Assembly: GCF_023856365.1 (NCBI RefSeq)
Contig: NW_026042416.1
Span: forward strand, 62,001-126,000
DNA length: 64,000 bases
DNA from: Brienomyrus brachyistius
Taxonomy: Eukaryota; Chordata; Actinopteri; Osteoglossiformes; Mormyridae
Reading direction: 5' to 3'
The translations under genes were made by a program, and so were the position numbers. The first letter of the stretch is position 1, and each line of letters begins with the position of its first letter. The notes beneath the pieces were generated by a model. It saw only the letters and a program-made list of their open reading frames with translations. It was not told where the DNA came from and searched no databases. This document shows, piece by piece, positions 1 to 11,431 of this stretch.

Positions 1-74
1 ACATCTGCAAAACTGTAAGTGCATTTCCCAAAACAATTCGTGCAAACAGCACCACACAGATGGACTGTCTACAA

Positions 75-232
75 AAAAAGTCATAGAGGCCACCAGCAGC
101 CCGAATACCACACCGTAAGGCCGTATGTTAGGATGCTCTCTATGGCAGAGCGGTAGGAGGCCACCAGCAGCCCGCATACCAGACCGTAAGGCAGCATGTT
201 AGGATGCTCTCTATGGCAGAGCAGTTGAAGGT
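75..232 (-). pseudogene. LINE reverse-transcriptase fragment with internal 71-bp tandem duplication
   Basis: On the minus strand both halves translate to the short motif IESILT.CLTVWY, which is typical of the region near the C-terminal end of ORF2 in L2/CR1-type non-LTR retrotransposons. The segment 87-157 is repeated at 158-228 with only a few substitutions, so the motif occurs twice in tandem. No LINE 3' end follows. It is a dead fragment. The LINE assignment rests on the motif; the exact clade is uncertain. Confidence 0.5.
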
Positions 233-503
233 CCCGATCAAGAAATCCGACAAGTTTCCCCAATAAGCCAGTAACCCCGCTTCATAGAACAGGCCACAGG
301 ACTGGTTTTGGTGAGATAGTCCGAGTAGTAGGTAGAAATCAGGATGGAGACTGAGTGTGGGTCTAACAGGTGAGCAGATGTAGGACAGAATGTAGAGCCC
401 TCTGGTGGAGTGCCTGTGCATGACTGAATGTATGGTTTGGGTCTGATGGTCTGAATAGTTGGTAGAAATAGGCACCTTCCTACCTGATGTGGTAGGTCTA
501 GAT

Positions 504-808
504 AAGGGGTCACCAACATGGTGCCCCAAGGATGCCCCCAATGACCACATGAGTTGCCCGTGGACCTGTTCTATAAAATAGCACAACTCACCAGCGAACA
601 TCATCTAAAATTTAATTTTGTCCTGTTTCTAATCTATCACATTTGCATTTATATAGATTTGAAATTGAATATAAAAAAGCATTTAAAACATGTTTATCAT
701 GCATGAAGTTTAGACATGTTTAGGAGGGCGTTTAAAACTGATATCAAACTTCGTATGGCTCAGTACCCGTGAAGTAGCTCTCCGTTTTAAAAAGGTTGGT
801 GACCCCTG
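504..808. mobile_element. hAT-type MITE with perfect 8-bp target-site duplication
   Basis: The 305-bp element is bounded by terminal inverted repeats: AGGGGTCACCAAC at the left (505-517) and its reverse complement at 795-807. It is flanked on both sides by GTCTAGAT (496-503 and 809-816), the 8-bp duplication expected of hAT superfamily transposition. The interior is AT-rich and non-coding. It was presumably mobilised in trans by a hAT transposase. Confidence 0.85.
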
Positions 809-1507
809 GTCTAGATCTTGCAAGTTTGTTTGTACTGGCTGTGTGAACATACTGTAGCACTGTTAAGAATATGCAACACAGCCTGAGTTGGGGATCTGCT
901 GTATGCATCAGTAATATAATGCTTTGTCCTTTTCTAGGCTGTTCATTAAGACATAAAGCCTGAAAGTTTTCTGAATGGCATTAATGAAATTGAGCACTGC
1001 CCCCACCTGCTGGCCAATTTATTAAAACATTGAAATCGCTGTCTGCACAGGCTGACGTGTCATTTAAGTCTGATAATTTTCTATGAGTCAAACGGCAAGA
1101 AAATGACAAGAAGTTAAAAACATGGAGTTAGATGAAGGAGAAAAGATTACAAATTTGAAGATTATGAAATCAGGACATGTCAGCTAAGTCAGCCAAGGTG
1201 GGTCTTAAACATATGGACGGAAGTATGAGCGCTAAACTTAAACGGGTTCACTTGTAACCGCTGCCACCAAATTTCGTTAAATTGCTGGGGAGGTCCAGAT
1301 ACATGAGACAGGAATAGAAGGATTATTCTTTATTAATATACAGACGAGGGTTACAACCCTCCCTAGGGCAATAGAAGGGGATACCTGCCACGGGACATTC
1401 TAAAACGCTTAATGTGAAAATGCGTAACGCAACTTAATGTATTAAAACAGTCACCACAAATCACCAAATTTCTCGCGAATGTATCTGGCCATAAAGACTT
1501 ACCTGAC
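809..1507. other. No gene recognised
   Basis: I see no coding signal, RNA gene or repeat boundary here, only ordinary AT-rich sequence between the hAT MITE and the hairpin at 1508. Confidence 0.5.
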
Positions 1508-1632
1508 AAGAAATCAAAACCGAAATGCTAGGAATATGGACTTTAAGCCTTTTCTTTATGGGCATCAATGGAGGGGAAAACGCTTGACGTAAGATGAAGT
1601 CCATATTCCTAGCATTTCGGTTTTGATTTCTT
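1508..1632. repeat. Perfect 36-bp inverted repeat (hairpin)
   Basis: Bases 1508-1543 are the exact reverse complement of 1597-1632, separated by a 53-bp loop. The perfect match over 36 bp suggests a recent event: a fold-back insertion, a template-switch product, or the ends of a small foldback element. The repeat sits next to the GC-rich, LTR-like block that follows. Confidence 0.85.
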
Positions 1633-1639
1633 CCCTGGC

Positions 1640-2040
1640 ATGGGTGACGGGTACACCACGTTCCCAAAGCCACGTTAGCCTCGAGCGAACTGCCCGGAGA
1701 AACCGCTCACACCAGCGCTGCAACCCGATCTCCTCCCCTTTTAAACACACATTTCTATGGCGTTAAATTAGTGCCAAAAGTCGTGCGCATAAAAACAGAA
1801 AATCCATGCTCTCTACGCGCTCGCGATTGCACAGCACTCACTCACTCGCTCGCCGTTAAATTAGGGCCAAAAGTCGAACCACGCGCGTGCGTGTGCTCGA
1901 GTGCTGAAAACCCATCCCCTCTACGCGCTCGCGTCTGCACAGCACTCGCTCGCTCGAATTTCCCGCTTCGTCTTACCGTATATAAAAGAATGGGCCAATG
2001 TACGGTAAATTGCATTGTGAATAAAATTTCTTAATACAAC
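1640..2040 (+). repeat. LTR-like or promoter-like block with a ~95-bp tandem duplication
   Basis: Two adjacent copies of a roughly 95-bp segment (about 1763-1853 and 1854-1958) both start with GTTAAATTAG and share CTCTACGCGCTCGCG and GCACAGCACTC. They are followed by a TATA-like box (TATATAAAAG, near 1979) and an AATAAA signal at 2020-2025. Repeated upstream elements, TATA and a close polyadenylation signal resemble the U3-R part of an LTR, but I could not define TG...CA ends, a primer-binding site or a partner LTR. It could instead be a decayed promoter. Confidence 0.3.
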
Positions 2041-2521
2041 ATCACAAAGCCAATTTAATAAATTCAAATCCTGGGAAGAACGCTCCTCAGATATTAGTTC
2101 TCGGGTTAGTGTTAGCAGACTATAGGCGAAACCACCTTAAGTGCTATCTGTTAATGTTTATTAAATTAGCATTAAAATGGAGAGGTTTATAATATCTTTT
2201 GTCCTTGTAGCTGCTAAATACACTCATTATTAAAGCCATAAAGTTGTCTGCCTACTACATTGGAATCTCCACTGAGTAAGTGTTTTTGATGGATTTTATT
2301 TAACTTTATTATACTCTGGTCCTTAGATCTAATGTCATACTTCTTCACTTATATTGTTTGTGAAAAGGTTTACCACGGTCAAACAGAGCAGCCACTACAT
2401 CATCATACATGAACAAGCACCTCACAAAACAAAAACATTTCATTTTCATAATTAAAACTTTTGAATGGTAGGCCTAGTGTGTGGATCAGAGACAAGATCT
2501 TGACACCTCATTAACTATAAT
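2041..2521. other. No gene recognised
   Basis: AT-rich spacer between the promoter-like block and the integrase-type relic; nothing identifiable. Confidence 0.5.
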
Positions 2522-2529
2522 TTGTTCTG

Positions 2530-3345
2530 TGAACAGCTCAGATACCACCTTCTCGAAAGTCTTCTGCATAAAATAGAAATAGGATTCAGCGCGACTCCAC
2601 TAAATTTGGATTACCTGGAGTTCCTTTGTCATCAGGAGCTGTATCTTCTGCAGGCCCTGTCTAATCACATTGAAGTACCTCCTGCTATCACCCTGGCTTT
2701 GCAAGAGCTCTTTGACCTTGTGAGGGCACATCTGGAACGTCCAGCCCCATGTGTCACACAGGAAGTCGCTGCCACCAATAGACGACCCAAGATTTTGATT
2801 GAAGAACAATGTTTGAAAGAAATGCTCCATACTCAACTTCCTGTGCCTTGCATAGCCACACTGATGGGTGTTTCAAGAAGAACAATCTTAAGAAGAATAA
2901 AAGAGTATGAGCTCTGTGTTAGGGAACTTGACAATTTGGTTTCTTCTGTCAAGAATGATCTACCAAATGCAGGCTACAGGATAGTCAATGCAGGCTGCAG
3001 TCAATGGGCTACAGGGTTCGGTGGAGAAGAGTTGCAGCCTCCATGCATAGGGTTGATTCCATGCGCATCATATAAAGGTTGTCAAGTCTTGGCTGTGTTG
3101 TACGCAGAATGTACCAGGGCCTTTGTCTCTAGTACACGTGGACACAAACCACAAGTTGATCCGGTTTGTATTACCAGCAAATTTATTTGGAGTAAACCCT
3201 GGGTGGATTGGTGTGAGGTGGTGGTGGGGCTTTGGAGAAGATTTCCTGCCGATCAACACTAGCAACTTATATCTATCTGTCATGGAGGTCTCGGGACTCA
3301 CAGATATTCAGAGACATGTGGATAGTTTACCAGTGGTTTTCAGCA
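2530..3345 (+). pseudogene. Broken integrase-core (rve-type, possibly IS3EU-like) transposase relic
   Basis: An open frame at 2522-3262 has an N-terminal helical region, then a helix-turn-helix containing GVSRRTILRRIKEYEL, then a segment ending in GYR. In related fish genes this segment leads into an integrase catalytic core. The frame is then lost: the expected core entry motif HVDTNHKLIRF is in another frame at about 3139-3171, so at least one frameshift separates the DNA-binding part from the catalytic part. An AG precedes the homologous segment near 2536, so this may be a non-first exon. The later acidic residues of a DDE core are not seen. This is a dead copy; assignment to a named superfamily is inference. 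Confidence 0.5.
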
Positions 3346-4829
3346 GGAAATAGTTATTACTACAAATTGTCACCCCCCCCCCCCGCCCCCCACAGAAACT
3401 GGATCTGGCTATAGTGGGAAAATCTTTTTTTTTTTTTATTTGTGAGAACTTGAAAGCAAAACAAAACTTGGAAAAAATATATGCTCATTCACCAATTTTC
3501 TAATCTGGGGTCTAAAGTGGTCAGGCTTGCAAGTGTATTTGGTTATTTGTCTATCCTAGCCTGTTGCAGTGTATATTTCCTGTATATTTTGCATGTAAAA
3601 AATGTTGTTTGTTATGTCAGTGCTTAATATTATCATGTAGTCTTCATGAACTTTCTTCATCTTGGCCAGGGACTGCATTTGAAAAGTAGCCACTTGACTA
3701 AAATTGGCACATTTTCAGAAATGCCAGCAACAATACTGATAATGAACACCCCTCTAACTGACTCTCAGTTGGTTTAGAAAAAAGACTTTTAAGAGAAAAG
3801 AAAGCCTTCCTTTGGTTTTGCATTTTTCTCTTTTTTGTTGGCTGTGCACAATATATTAGAAGAATACCTTACAATTATATTAGTTAAGAAATAACAGATT
3901 GCGTATATACAATATTAAGGTGATAACAACAACCCTCACTGTCTCTAGGTGCTGCTTCAGACAGGGCATTCTGCAGCAGGGACACCACCCGTCGTGCAGC
4001 ATCCAGCAAATCTCCCTATCACAACAGCCCACATAACAGAATAACATTAGTGTATGATTCAGTAGGGCTAGTCCAGGTCTGGAAAGTAGTTGGGCCAGAT
4101 TTTTAAACCAAGAAATTTAGCTGGGCCAGACATTTTCAGCGGCCCAGTAAGCAACAGGTAATGGCATTTTAAACAAACACAAATCAAGGTACATTATTTT
4201 AAAAAACTACAACTGAACAGAATCTGAGAGCAATATTTTTTTTCACTTCTGAAATGAGAAAAATATTTTGGTCGTATCTGACCTAGACGCATCCCAAAGA
4301 AAAAAAATGCCTATTAGATGGTAAACAGACATAAAGAAAAAGGGAAAAATCGTCTATAATCATCATCCGCTTATACTGTGGTGATCCATTTCACCCACAC
4401 AGGCATGATCACCATTAGCGGTTTCCACATTATTGTCGAGGTGACTATTCACTTTACCTCTGCTTTCTCCGACATCTTCCTGATTCTGCCGCCAACAAGG
4501 GGCTCATAGGGTGGAGACTGAGGGTGTTAAACAGACCAATCTTTTGTCACTGAATGCAACAAATAATGTATTTATCTGTCAAAAGTCCAGCACCAGGAAA
4601 AGCAACAGAGTGACAGTAGAAACTGTAATAATAATGGAAGTGCGCCGCCCTACAGGGAAGGAGGAGTGATGGGAGTCCCGGTGGTGGCTAAGCGCGCGTG
4701 GGGAGAGGCGTCGTACTGTGAGGCTTCATGAACTTCCGATGGGGCAGTGCTGTCATACAGCGGGGAGCCTGAGAGGGGCACTGTGGGCGGGTGCGAGAGC
4801 CCTGGGTAATGAGTTGTAGAGCTGCGCAG
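3346..4829. other. No gene recognised; poly-C and poly-T tracts
   Basis: Contains an interrupted C-run at about 3367-3390 and a T-run near 3427, and otherwise AT-rich sequence without a supported exon or repeat boundary. Confidence 0.45.
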
Positions 4830-5106
4830 TGTCACGATCGGGTACAAGCAGGCAGGCGATCGTGCGGGCAAGGCGTGCAAGGAGCAAGCGGACAGGCAAA
4901 AACGGGAGTTTAATTAGGAAGCGCGGACGGGGAAACATCTCACGCATACAAACATCAATGACAGACACTGGACTCAGGTAAGACACGGACTGAAATACAC
5001 AGGACTGAGCAAATTAACTAGATACAGCTGGGTACAAATCGGGAGAAAACACGTGGGTAATCAGGGGGCGTGGCACACAGGAGGAGCGGACGAGCCGGGC
5101 ATGACA
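4830..5106 (-). mobile_element. Short non-autonomous DNA transposon (TGTCA-ended family), copy 1
   Basis: The segment begins TGTCACGATCGG and ends CCGGGCATGACA, giving imperfect terminal inverted repeats. It matches, in reverse orientation, the 267-bp insertion at 13876-14142; shared internal blocks include GGGGGCGTGGCACACA near the right end. A third, weaker relative lies at about 17431-17665. It has no coding capacity. The superfamily is not determined. Confidence 0.5.
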
Positions 5107-7117
5107 CGCAGGAACTGAGAGCCCAAGCTGTTGGACATTCCACTGGACTAGGAGACTGGGGTGAGTGAGGAGGAGCTCATTGACCACAAACTGGGATACT
5201 GGCTGTGTGTGAGCAATGGGGTGGAGATTAAGGAAAGACGTTAAATCAGCATGCAGTGTTGCCTGGAAACAACAACAAATATACTAGTGTCACTGTACTA
5301 AAACAATATCAAAATAATGCCTATTTTTTATTCATTTTACTTGTAGAGTGCAAAGTACAAAGGAAAACAAAGAGTAACTATGGCGAAATAAATCAAAGCA
5401 TGTCCCAGAATGATGGGCCTGAATGGATCAGGACAGAAGAAGGCGAAAGTCCTGTTAACGAGGTGAGACGATGCAGACACAGGCCAGGATGTGGGTATAG
5501 GCGAGAACAAGAGGGAAGACGGGGGCCCGAGACTCAGCATGGGGACAGGTGGGGGAGGGGAGGCACGGGCTCACCTGGAGCTGCTCCCGGAGGTGCCGCT
5601 ATGACTCATGGGTAACATGCCGGAATGGGACGGCACCTGTAGGCTGGACCAGTTGTCATGGGAGGGCAACATGGACAGACAGGTAGACGAGCTGTCTGAA
5701 TAAGCAGCTGCAAGTATAAAACAATAAATGAAGCAGGTATGTGGTGGGCAGTGTTACAGCGTCCTTAATATGGTCAATACAGAAAAGGCATGTTATCATG
5801 TTATGTATATACTGCCTCCAGTTACTTAATGCCTAACTTTAATACATTGATTGATTTGTTCACTGCTGCAGCCTGTGTCAACTTTCCTTTCAGACAGATG
5901 TAAAGTCCATTCTGTTTTTGTTCTGTGTAGTTTTTTTTGAACAGCATATGGCTGAATTCTGTTAAACCTCAGACTGAAGAAAATTGTGTTAATTGAAAAG
6001 CAAATATCAAAAACTCAGTCTGCAGGAATGTTTTTCTAAATATTTCTGTGGACTTTTGGAAATTTCACGAAATTCCATTGCTCCATTACATAAACACTGA
6101 GTGAGATTTCATTCCCATTACTGCAACGTATGAAGAGGATTATGACTTATTACTTTAGGTTATCGGACTGAGTGAGTTTTGGAAATTTGCTCTTCGATAA
6201 CTGAAGCAGTGCTGTGAATGCAGAGGTTATATGCGTCGCATATCAACAGAACTGTATGTTTATGTCTTGTCTTAATTATTTTGATTAAATGTCTAACTAT
6301 TCCCAATATGTGTGAACATACTTGGCCAAATAAAGCTGATTCTGATTCAGTCAGAGGGTAATCGTCGTTGTGCTGTACTATCGTGGTGACCCACACAGAG
6401 AGCTTAGGACCATGATTTCAGTGTGTGCTTGTGTGAGGGGACAGGCAGGGCGGCGGCTCACTGGGTGATGCACTCCTGTGGGTATAGGGGCTGGGATAGG
6501 GGGCGGAGCGGTTACTCCTCAAGGAGGAGTAACAGTCACAGCCGTGGGGGGAGGAGAGGGAGAGGGTGCTCCCAAACTGGGGGTGTGGGTTTGATGAAGA
6601 GCAGAGAGACCCTGAGCCTGGGATGAACCAGCTGCCTACTGAAACGAAAGCGGATAAAGACAGAAACTAGAACCTCAAACTAAACAACACAAACAACAAT
6701 ATCAAGTTATATTCAATCATTAAACCGTTATATATTTAATCTAAACAATAGTAATAAATATCGTTCCGATTCAAAATATCATTTACGGGTGAATCTTATG
6801 ACTTGCATTGGGAAACAGGAAACGGGCCAAGCTGCAGGGCCAGTTCAAAGGCATAGTGCGAGGCGCCCAGAAAGGGGGCGAGGTCTGGGCGGAGTCAGCT
6901 AAAGAAGAAAAAGGCCTGACCTTTTTCTGGATGCTGTGGACTGTGTTTGTGTGTGAGCTGCAGCTGCATGTTCCTTAAATTTTTTTTTATTAACACCAGC
7001 ACCGTGAGGTTTGGCCTGGACTGGGTCCTGTCCTGCACGGTTGAAGACATGTTGACTGATGGTCAGCCCGTGTTCTGTTGGATCCCACAGAAAGGAAATG
7101 GGAATCCCGTTTGGATC
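5107..7117. other. Mostly unassigned; exon-like segment and LINE 3'-tail-like motif
   Basis: The 116-bp segment 5347-5462 has a pyrimidine-rich acceptor ending TTGTAG and a donor GTGAGA, and one frame is open across it. I do not recognise the peptide and see no partner exons. At 6321-6350 a tail of the type AATAAAGCTGATTCTGATTC resembles the 3' end of fish LINE-like retroelements. The block 6440-6640 is GC-rich. No gene is supported. Confidence 0.3.
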
Positions 7118-7650
7118 GGATGCTGACAGTTGAAAAAAAACTCATGTCTGTGTGTTATGAAAGAATATCAATAAATGTTTCCGAAAGGGGATGACTCATT
7201 TGGTAATTATTTACGGCTTATGTTATGGCTGAGAAATTTACAGTCTTTACTAAAGTCTGACTTCTTTCGAGTCACCTTTAATATAGATTGGACACTCTCT
7301 ATGCTATATACAATGCTTATATAGATGGTACATGTTTACTTGCTTGCACAGATGGTTGATTAGGTAATTAGTGTAAGTGTGTGTGTGTGTGTGTGTGTGT
7401 CCAATCGCATGTATGTCCAAGGTCCATAGTAAGTAATATACACTGATCAAGAGATGCCTGAAAGTGGATGAAAGAGGACATTAGTGGGTGTATCACTTAG
7501 TGTAACGGGTGCAGGAAAATGAGCAGGACTGCAAGCCATATAATGACCCACTGTCCTTATCTAGCTCTTAATACAGTATGCATACAGTGATGTATCTACA
7601 ATGGACTGCTACTATAAGCAGATAGCACAGTACAGGTGCTTAATCTGTAT

Positions 7651-7883
7651 GCTATTTCCATCCATCCATTGTCCAAACCGCTTATCCTACTGGGTCACAG
7701 GGGGTCCGGAGTCTATCCCGGAATCAATGGGCACGAGGCAGGGAAGAACCCAGGATGGGGGGCCAGCCCATCACAGCTCACACTCACACACCATTCACTC
7801 ACACATGCACACCTACGGTAAATTTAGCTACTCCAATTAGCCTCAGCATGTTTTTGGACTGTGGGGGGAAACCGGAGGAAACT
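7651..7883 (-). mobile_element. tRNA-derived SINE, copy 1 (truncated)
   Basis: Minus-strand copy of a SINE repeated six times in this window. It starts with the CCATCCATC tail complement and the AACCGCTTATCC block and breaks off at the GGTTTCC region. It therefore lacks the tRNA-related head with A and B boxes. It is the inner end of the left arm of the large inverted repeat. Confidence 0.8.
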
Positions 7884-8893
7884 AGCAGCTTTGTGTGGTA
7901 ATTGTTTGTATTAAAAATACATTGGATCAAGTCAAATTATTTTTATGAAGAATTAACATCTAAAAGCTGCTAGTAGACCGTGGGAAAATAATTTTTCTAT
8001 TTTCTTGCTGCCATCTCGTGGCCAAAAGTAGGTATTGCAATTTCCATCATATGTAAGAGGGCCTGCCCATCAGAGTAATGTACATCCTGTGACATGTATT
8101 GACTATCAAGACAAACTGAAACACGGTGTATTAGGCTGTCAATGAGTACTGGACTAGGGTGAAAAACTGCCTGATAATCTACCTATTAACTAGAAGAGTA
8201 CAAACTGGAGACGGATCCCCTAATACAGAGGGATTAACGTCTGTGCCACATCCAGAACCATTCAGTGTAGGAGTCTGGTGGTTCTACTGGATACTGACAA
8301 GTACCCAGCCCCTTTGTTCCCTCTGATAATCATCAGTCCTCCTCTGAATGCCTTCACCACTCTATTCCTGAATAGGTACACATTTAAATATGCTAGCAAG
8401 ATCAAGGTATTGGGATAACTGTTAGGTTCGCTGTTCAGAGAGTTGCAGTGAAAACCATCATACACAGTGGCCCTTTCTGGATAAGATTACCTCCCTCTGA
8501 TCTAACAGGTCAAGATCAAAGCAAGGTGCATTGCAATGTCTGACACCCAGCACACTACAGCATATAAAATACAGGTATCCATCGCCTTCCGCATTTGGAA
8601 CCAGGACCACTTGTTGCAAGTCAATTTGGGCGTATCTCAAGTTATACGAGAGAGGCAAGACATTAAGGACAGTATACACAGTACTGAAATAATAATGTAC
8701 ATATTAAACCACAGCACTTAATAAACAGATACTGCACTTACATTTCACAAAAAAAAAATAAAGCACAGATTGCACTAAGAAATCAAAAGATGCATGTGCT
8801 AGCAAACAGTGGGAGCTGAGGAAGAAGCAGTGGTGAAATACTTTATTGTACAGTACAGTAAGTTTCTTTTTATAGAATGAAATAGCATACAGG
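7884..8893. other. Spacer of the inverted repeat; no gene recognised
   Basis: AT-rich unique sequence between the arms. Several short open frames occur on both strands without any protein signature or splice structure that I can support. Confidence 0.45.
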
Positions 8894-9240
8894 GGGCGGC
8901 ATGGTGGTGCAGTGGTTAGCACTGTTGCCTCACACCTCTGGGACCCGGGTTCGAGTCTCTGCCTGGGTCACATGGGTGTGGAGTTTGCATGTTCTCCCCA
9001 TGTCGTCGTGGGGTTTCCTCCCGCAGTCCAAGAATATGCTGAGAATATGCTGAGGCTAACTGGAGTTACTAAATTGCCCGTAGGTATGCATGTATGAGTG
9101 AATAGTGTGTGAGTGTGCCCTGTGATGGGCTGGCTCCCCATCCTGGGTTGTTCCCTGCCTCGTGCCCATTGCTTCCGGGATAGGCTCCAGACCCCCCACG
9201 ACCCAGTAGGATAAGCGGTTTGGACAATGGATGGATGGAT
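8894..9240 (+). mobile_element. tRNA-derived SINE, copy 2
   Basis: A head with tRNA-like internal promoter boxes (A-box-like TGGTGCAGTGGTTAGC, B-box-like GGGTTCGAGTC) is followed by the conserved body and the ATGGATGGATGG tail. Compared with the other copies it lacks the segment GGGTACTCCGG near 9030 and carries a small local duplication (GAATATGCTGA twice, about 9032-9053). It forms the inner end of the right arm of the inverted repeat. Confidence 0.85.
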
Positions 9241-9855
9241 GGAAATAGCATACAGATCTTATAAGCACCTGTACTGTGCTATCTGCTCATAGTAGCTGTC
9301 CATTGTAGATACATCACTGTATGCATACTGTATTAAGAGCTAGACAAGGGTCATTATATGGCTTGCAGTCCTGCTCATTTTCCTGCACGCGTTACACTAA
9401 GTGATACACCCACTAATGTCCTCTTTTATCCACTTTCGGGCATCTCTTGATCAGTGTATATTATTTACTATGGACCTTGGACATACATGCGATTGAACAC
9501 ACACACACACTTACACTAATTACCTAATCATCCATCTGTGCAAGCAGGTAAACATTTACCATCTATGTAAGTATTGCACATTGCATAGAGAGTGTCCAAT
9601 CTATATTAAAGGTGACTCAAAAGAAGTCAGACTTCAGTAAAGACTGTAAATTGGCAGCCATAACATAAGCCGTAAATAATTACCAAATGAGTCATCCCCT
9701 TTCGGAAACATTTATTGATATTCTTTCATAACACACAGACATGAGTTTTTTTTCAACTGTCAGCATCCTTCTCGATTGTCAGAAGCTCTGCGCTAGAGGG
9801 AGGTTTACTGGTCTTATACTCTTCTGGCACCTTGTGTGATTCCTGACTTGGGACA

Positions 9856-10110
9856 TCAGTTTGGCTCCTTCTGTATGTGGTTTACATTGTATTTGTTCTT
9901 TAAAGTTGCCCCTTCAGAATTAGACAGTGTAACCAGCTTGCCACATATTGCCTGGATGACATAAGGTCCGGTAAAATCCGGTTCCGTTCTTCCTCCTTTC
10001 CGTCCCCGCTTCCTCATGTTGAACAGAAGCGCCTCATCTCCAACATGATAAACTGTGTTTTGGTACCTCTTTTGTATTCGTTTACCACATGCCTGCTTCT
10101 GTTTTTCCTG
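9856..10110 (-). pseudogene. Gypsy-type LTR retrotransposon integrase C-terminal fragment
   Basis: Read on the minus strand, 84 codons are open and end in a TGA at 9856-9858. The peptide has the features of a Ty3/Gypsy integrase tail: a basic helix, a KGGRTEPDFTGPYVI block (the GPY/F module) and a terminal VNHIQKE segment. The C-terminus is preserved, while the catalytic core and everything upstream in pol are missing. In pol orientation the next sequence downstream is the right arm of the inverted repeat (ends 9768), where a 3' LTR would be expected. Confidence 0.7.
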
Positions 10111-10435
10111 TGACTAGGAGATGTTTTCAGCTGTTGTTGCTTATTGTCTCAACTACTTTATTTTTTTCATCAAAAAACGTGCCGTAGCTTTTCTCATCGG
10201 GAAGAATAATTGTGGAAAGCTGAAGTGGAAAAACATTCATAGCAAATTATTATTATTCACAGATCATTATAAAGAGTCATTTTCTAAAAGCATTAAGAAC
10301 AATGTAATTTGCTGTTTCAAGATATGTTTTTAAATAACTACTTGTCAGTCATAAGAAACTCTTCAACACACATGATCCGATCTTGCCACAAATCATTTTT
10401 AATCTCACTTTTGTTGCCAGCAGTTCAGACATTAA

Positions 10436-10610
10436 TGGCTGTGTGTTGAGTTATTTTGAGGGGACATCAAATTTACACCATTATACAAGCTGTACACTGA
10501 TTACTTTACATTCTATCAGAGTTTCATATCTTTAACGTTGTCCCTTGAAAAGATATAATAAAATATTTACAAAAATGTGTGGGGTGTACTCACTTTTGTG
10601 AGATACTGTA
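10436..10610 (+). mobile_element. Tc1/mariner-like element terminus
   Basis: The segment ends in GTGTACTCACTTTTGTGAG and ATACTGTA, a terminal sequence I know from fish Tc1/mariner-type repeats. The preceding block (TTATTTTGAGGGGACA near 10450) belongs to the same repeat. No transposase and no matching opposite end are visible nearby, so this is a truncated copy. Confidence 0.55.
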
Positions 10611-11431
10611 TATTAAGGGATTGATTGTCAATAATATCAGTAATTCCTGATGTAATGTTAAAAGAATAGAGCCTGTCTCACACAGTTCTAAAACAACCTC
10701 AAAAACAGACTTACCATTTTATGTCATCATTCGTTTTCTCATCCAGGCCATTGGTTTGGGGATGATATGCAGCAGTGATCAACGGCAGAACAGGGGCTCT
10801 GAACGCAGTATGGATTAAAAAGGAATTAACCATCTCTCTCAATATAAAATTAGGATCATTTATTCTCTACAGAGGCCCCCATAGAATAGTGCATCCATCC
10901 CCTCACTCATGTTTAGACAGACGTAAGGCAACAGGCCAATGACATTCAGAACAGCAACAACATCAACAATTGTACAGCTAGTTTTAAAATTTAATAAAAA
11001 AGACAAACCAATTAGGTAATATTAATGAAATTATTAAAATGTGCAGATTAATAGTCAGAAATAATTTGCGATTTTAAGAGCGGAAAGGATACATTAAAAC
11101 TCAATTACATTTATCCCTTAATAATAAAAAAAAGGTTTTTGAATTTTACATCATGATAAATGAGAACTATATGTGATTACTAATTACTGTTGACTAATTT
11201 CCTGTCTGGACGTTTCCCTCCTCATTGTTAAAAGTCATTATATGTCTGGGTGCCAGTCAGTGGAAGCACACAGACATGTTGGCCAGCTGTCATATTCATT
11301 CAGCACCAGCCCATCAAGTAGAGAATTCAGCACCACGGACAGTGACCTGTGTTACAATGACATCAGGTCATTGGCTCTAAATATTTTTCTAGAAATAACT
11401 AAATGGCTCTATTGTAGAAATTTCCAGCCAG

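Larger units (their letters stand above)
7118..9768. repeat. Large inverted repeat, ~760-bp arms, ~1.1-kb spacer
   Basis: The left arm 7118-7883 is matched, as its reverse complement, by the right arm at about 9010-9768 over almost its full length. Shared landmarks are GGATGCTGACAGTTG at 7118 and its complement ending at 9768, the TG/CA microsatellite (7379-7400; 9499-9511), and a SINE at the inner end of both arms. Differences are small substitutions and indels. The SINE is complete in the right copy (8894-9240) but cut at 7883 in the left one, so the duplication-inversion includes the SINE insertion. The right arm abuts a Gypsy integrase tail, so the arms may be LTRs in opposite orientation or TIRs of a larger element. 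No clear target duplication is visible. Confidence 0.85.

Noticed and set aside
5347..5462. Exon-like segment with acceptor and donor
   Set aside because: Peptide not recognised and no partner exons; kept only as a note in the spacer description.
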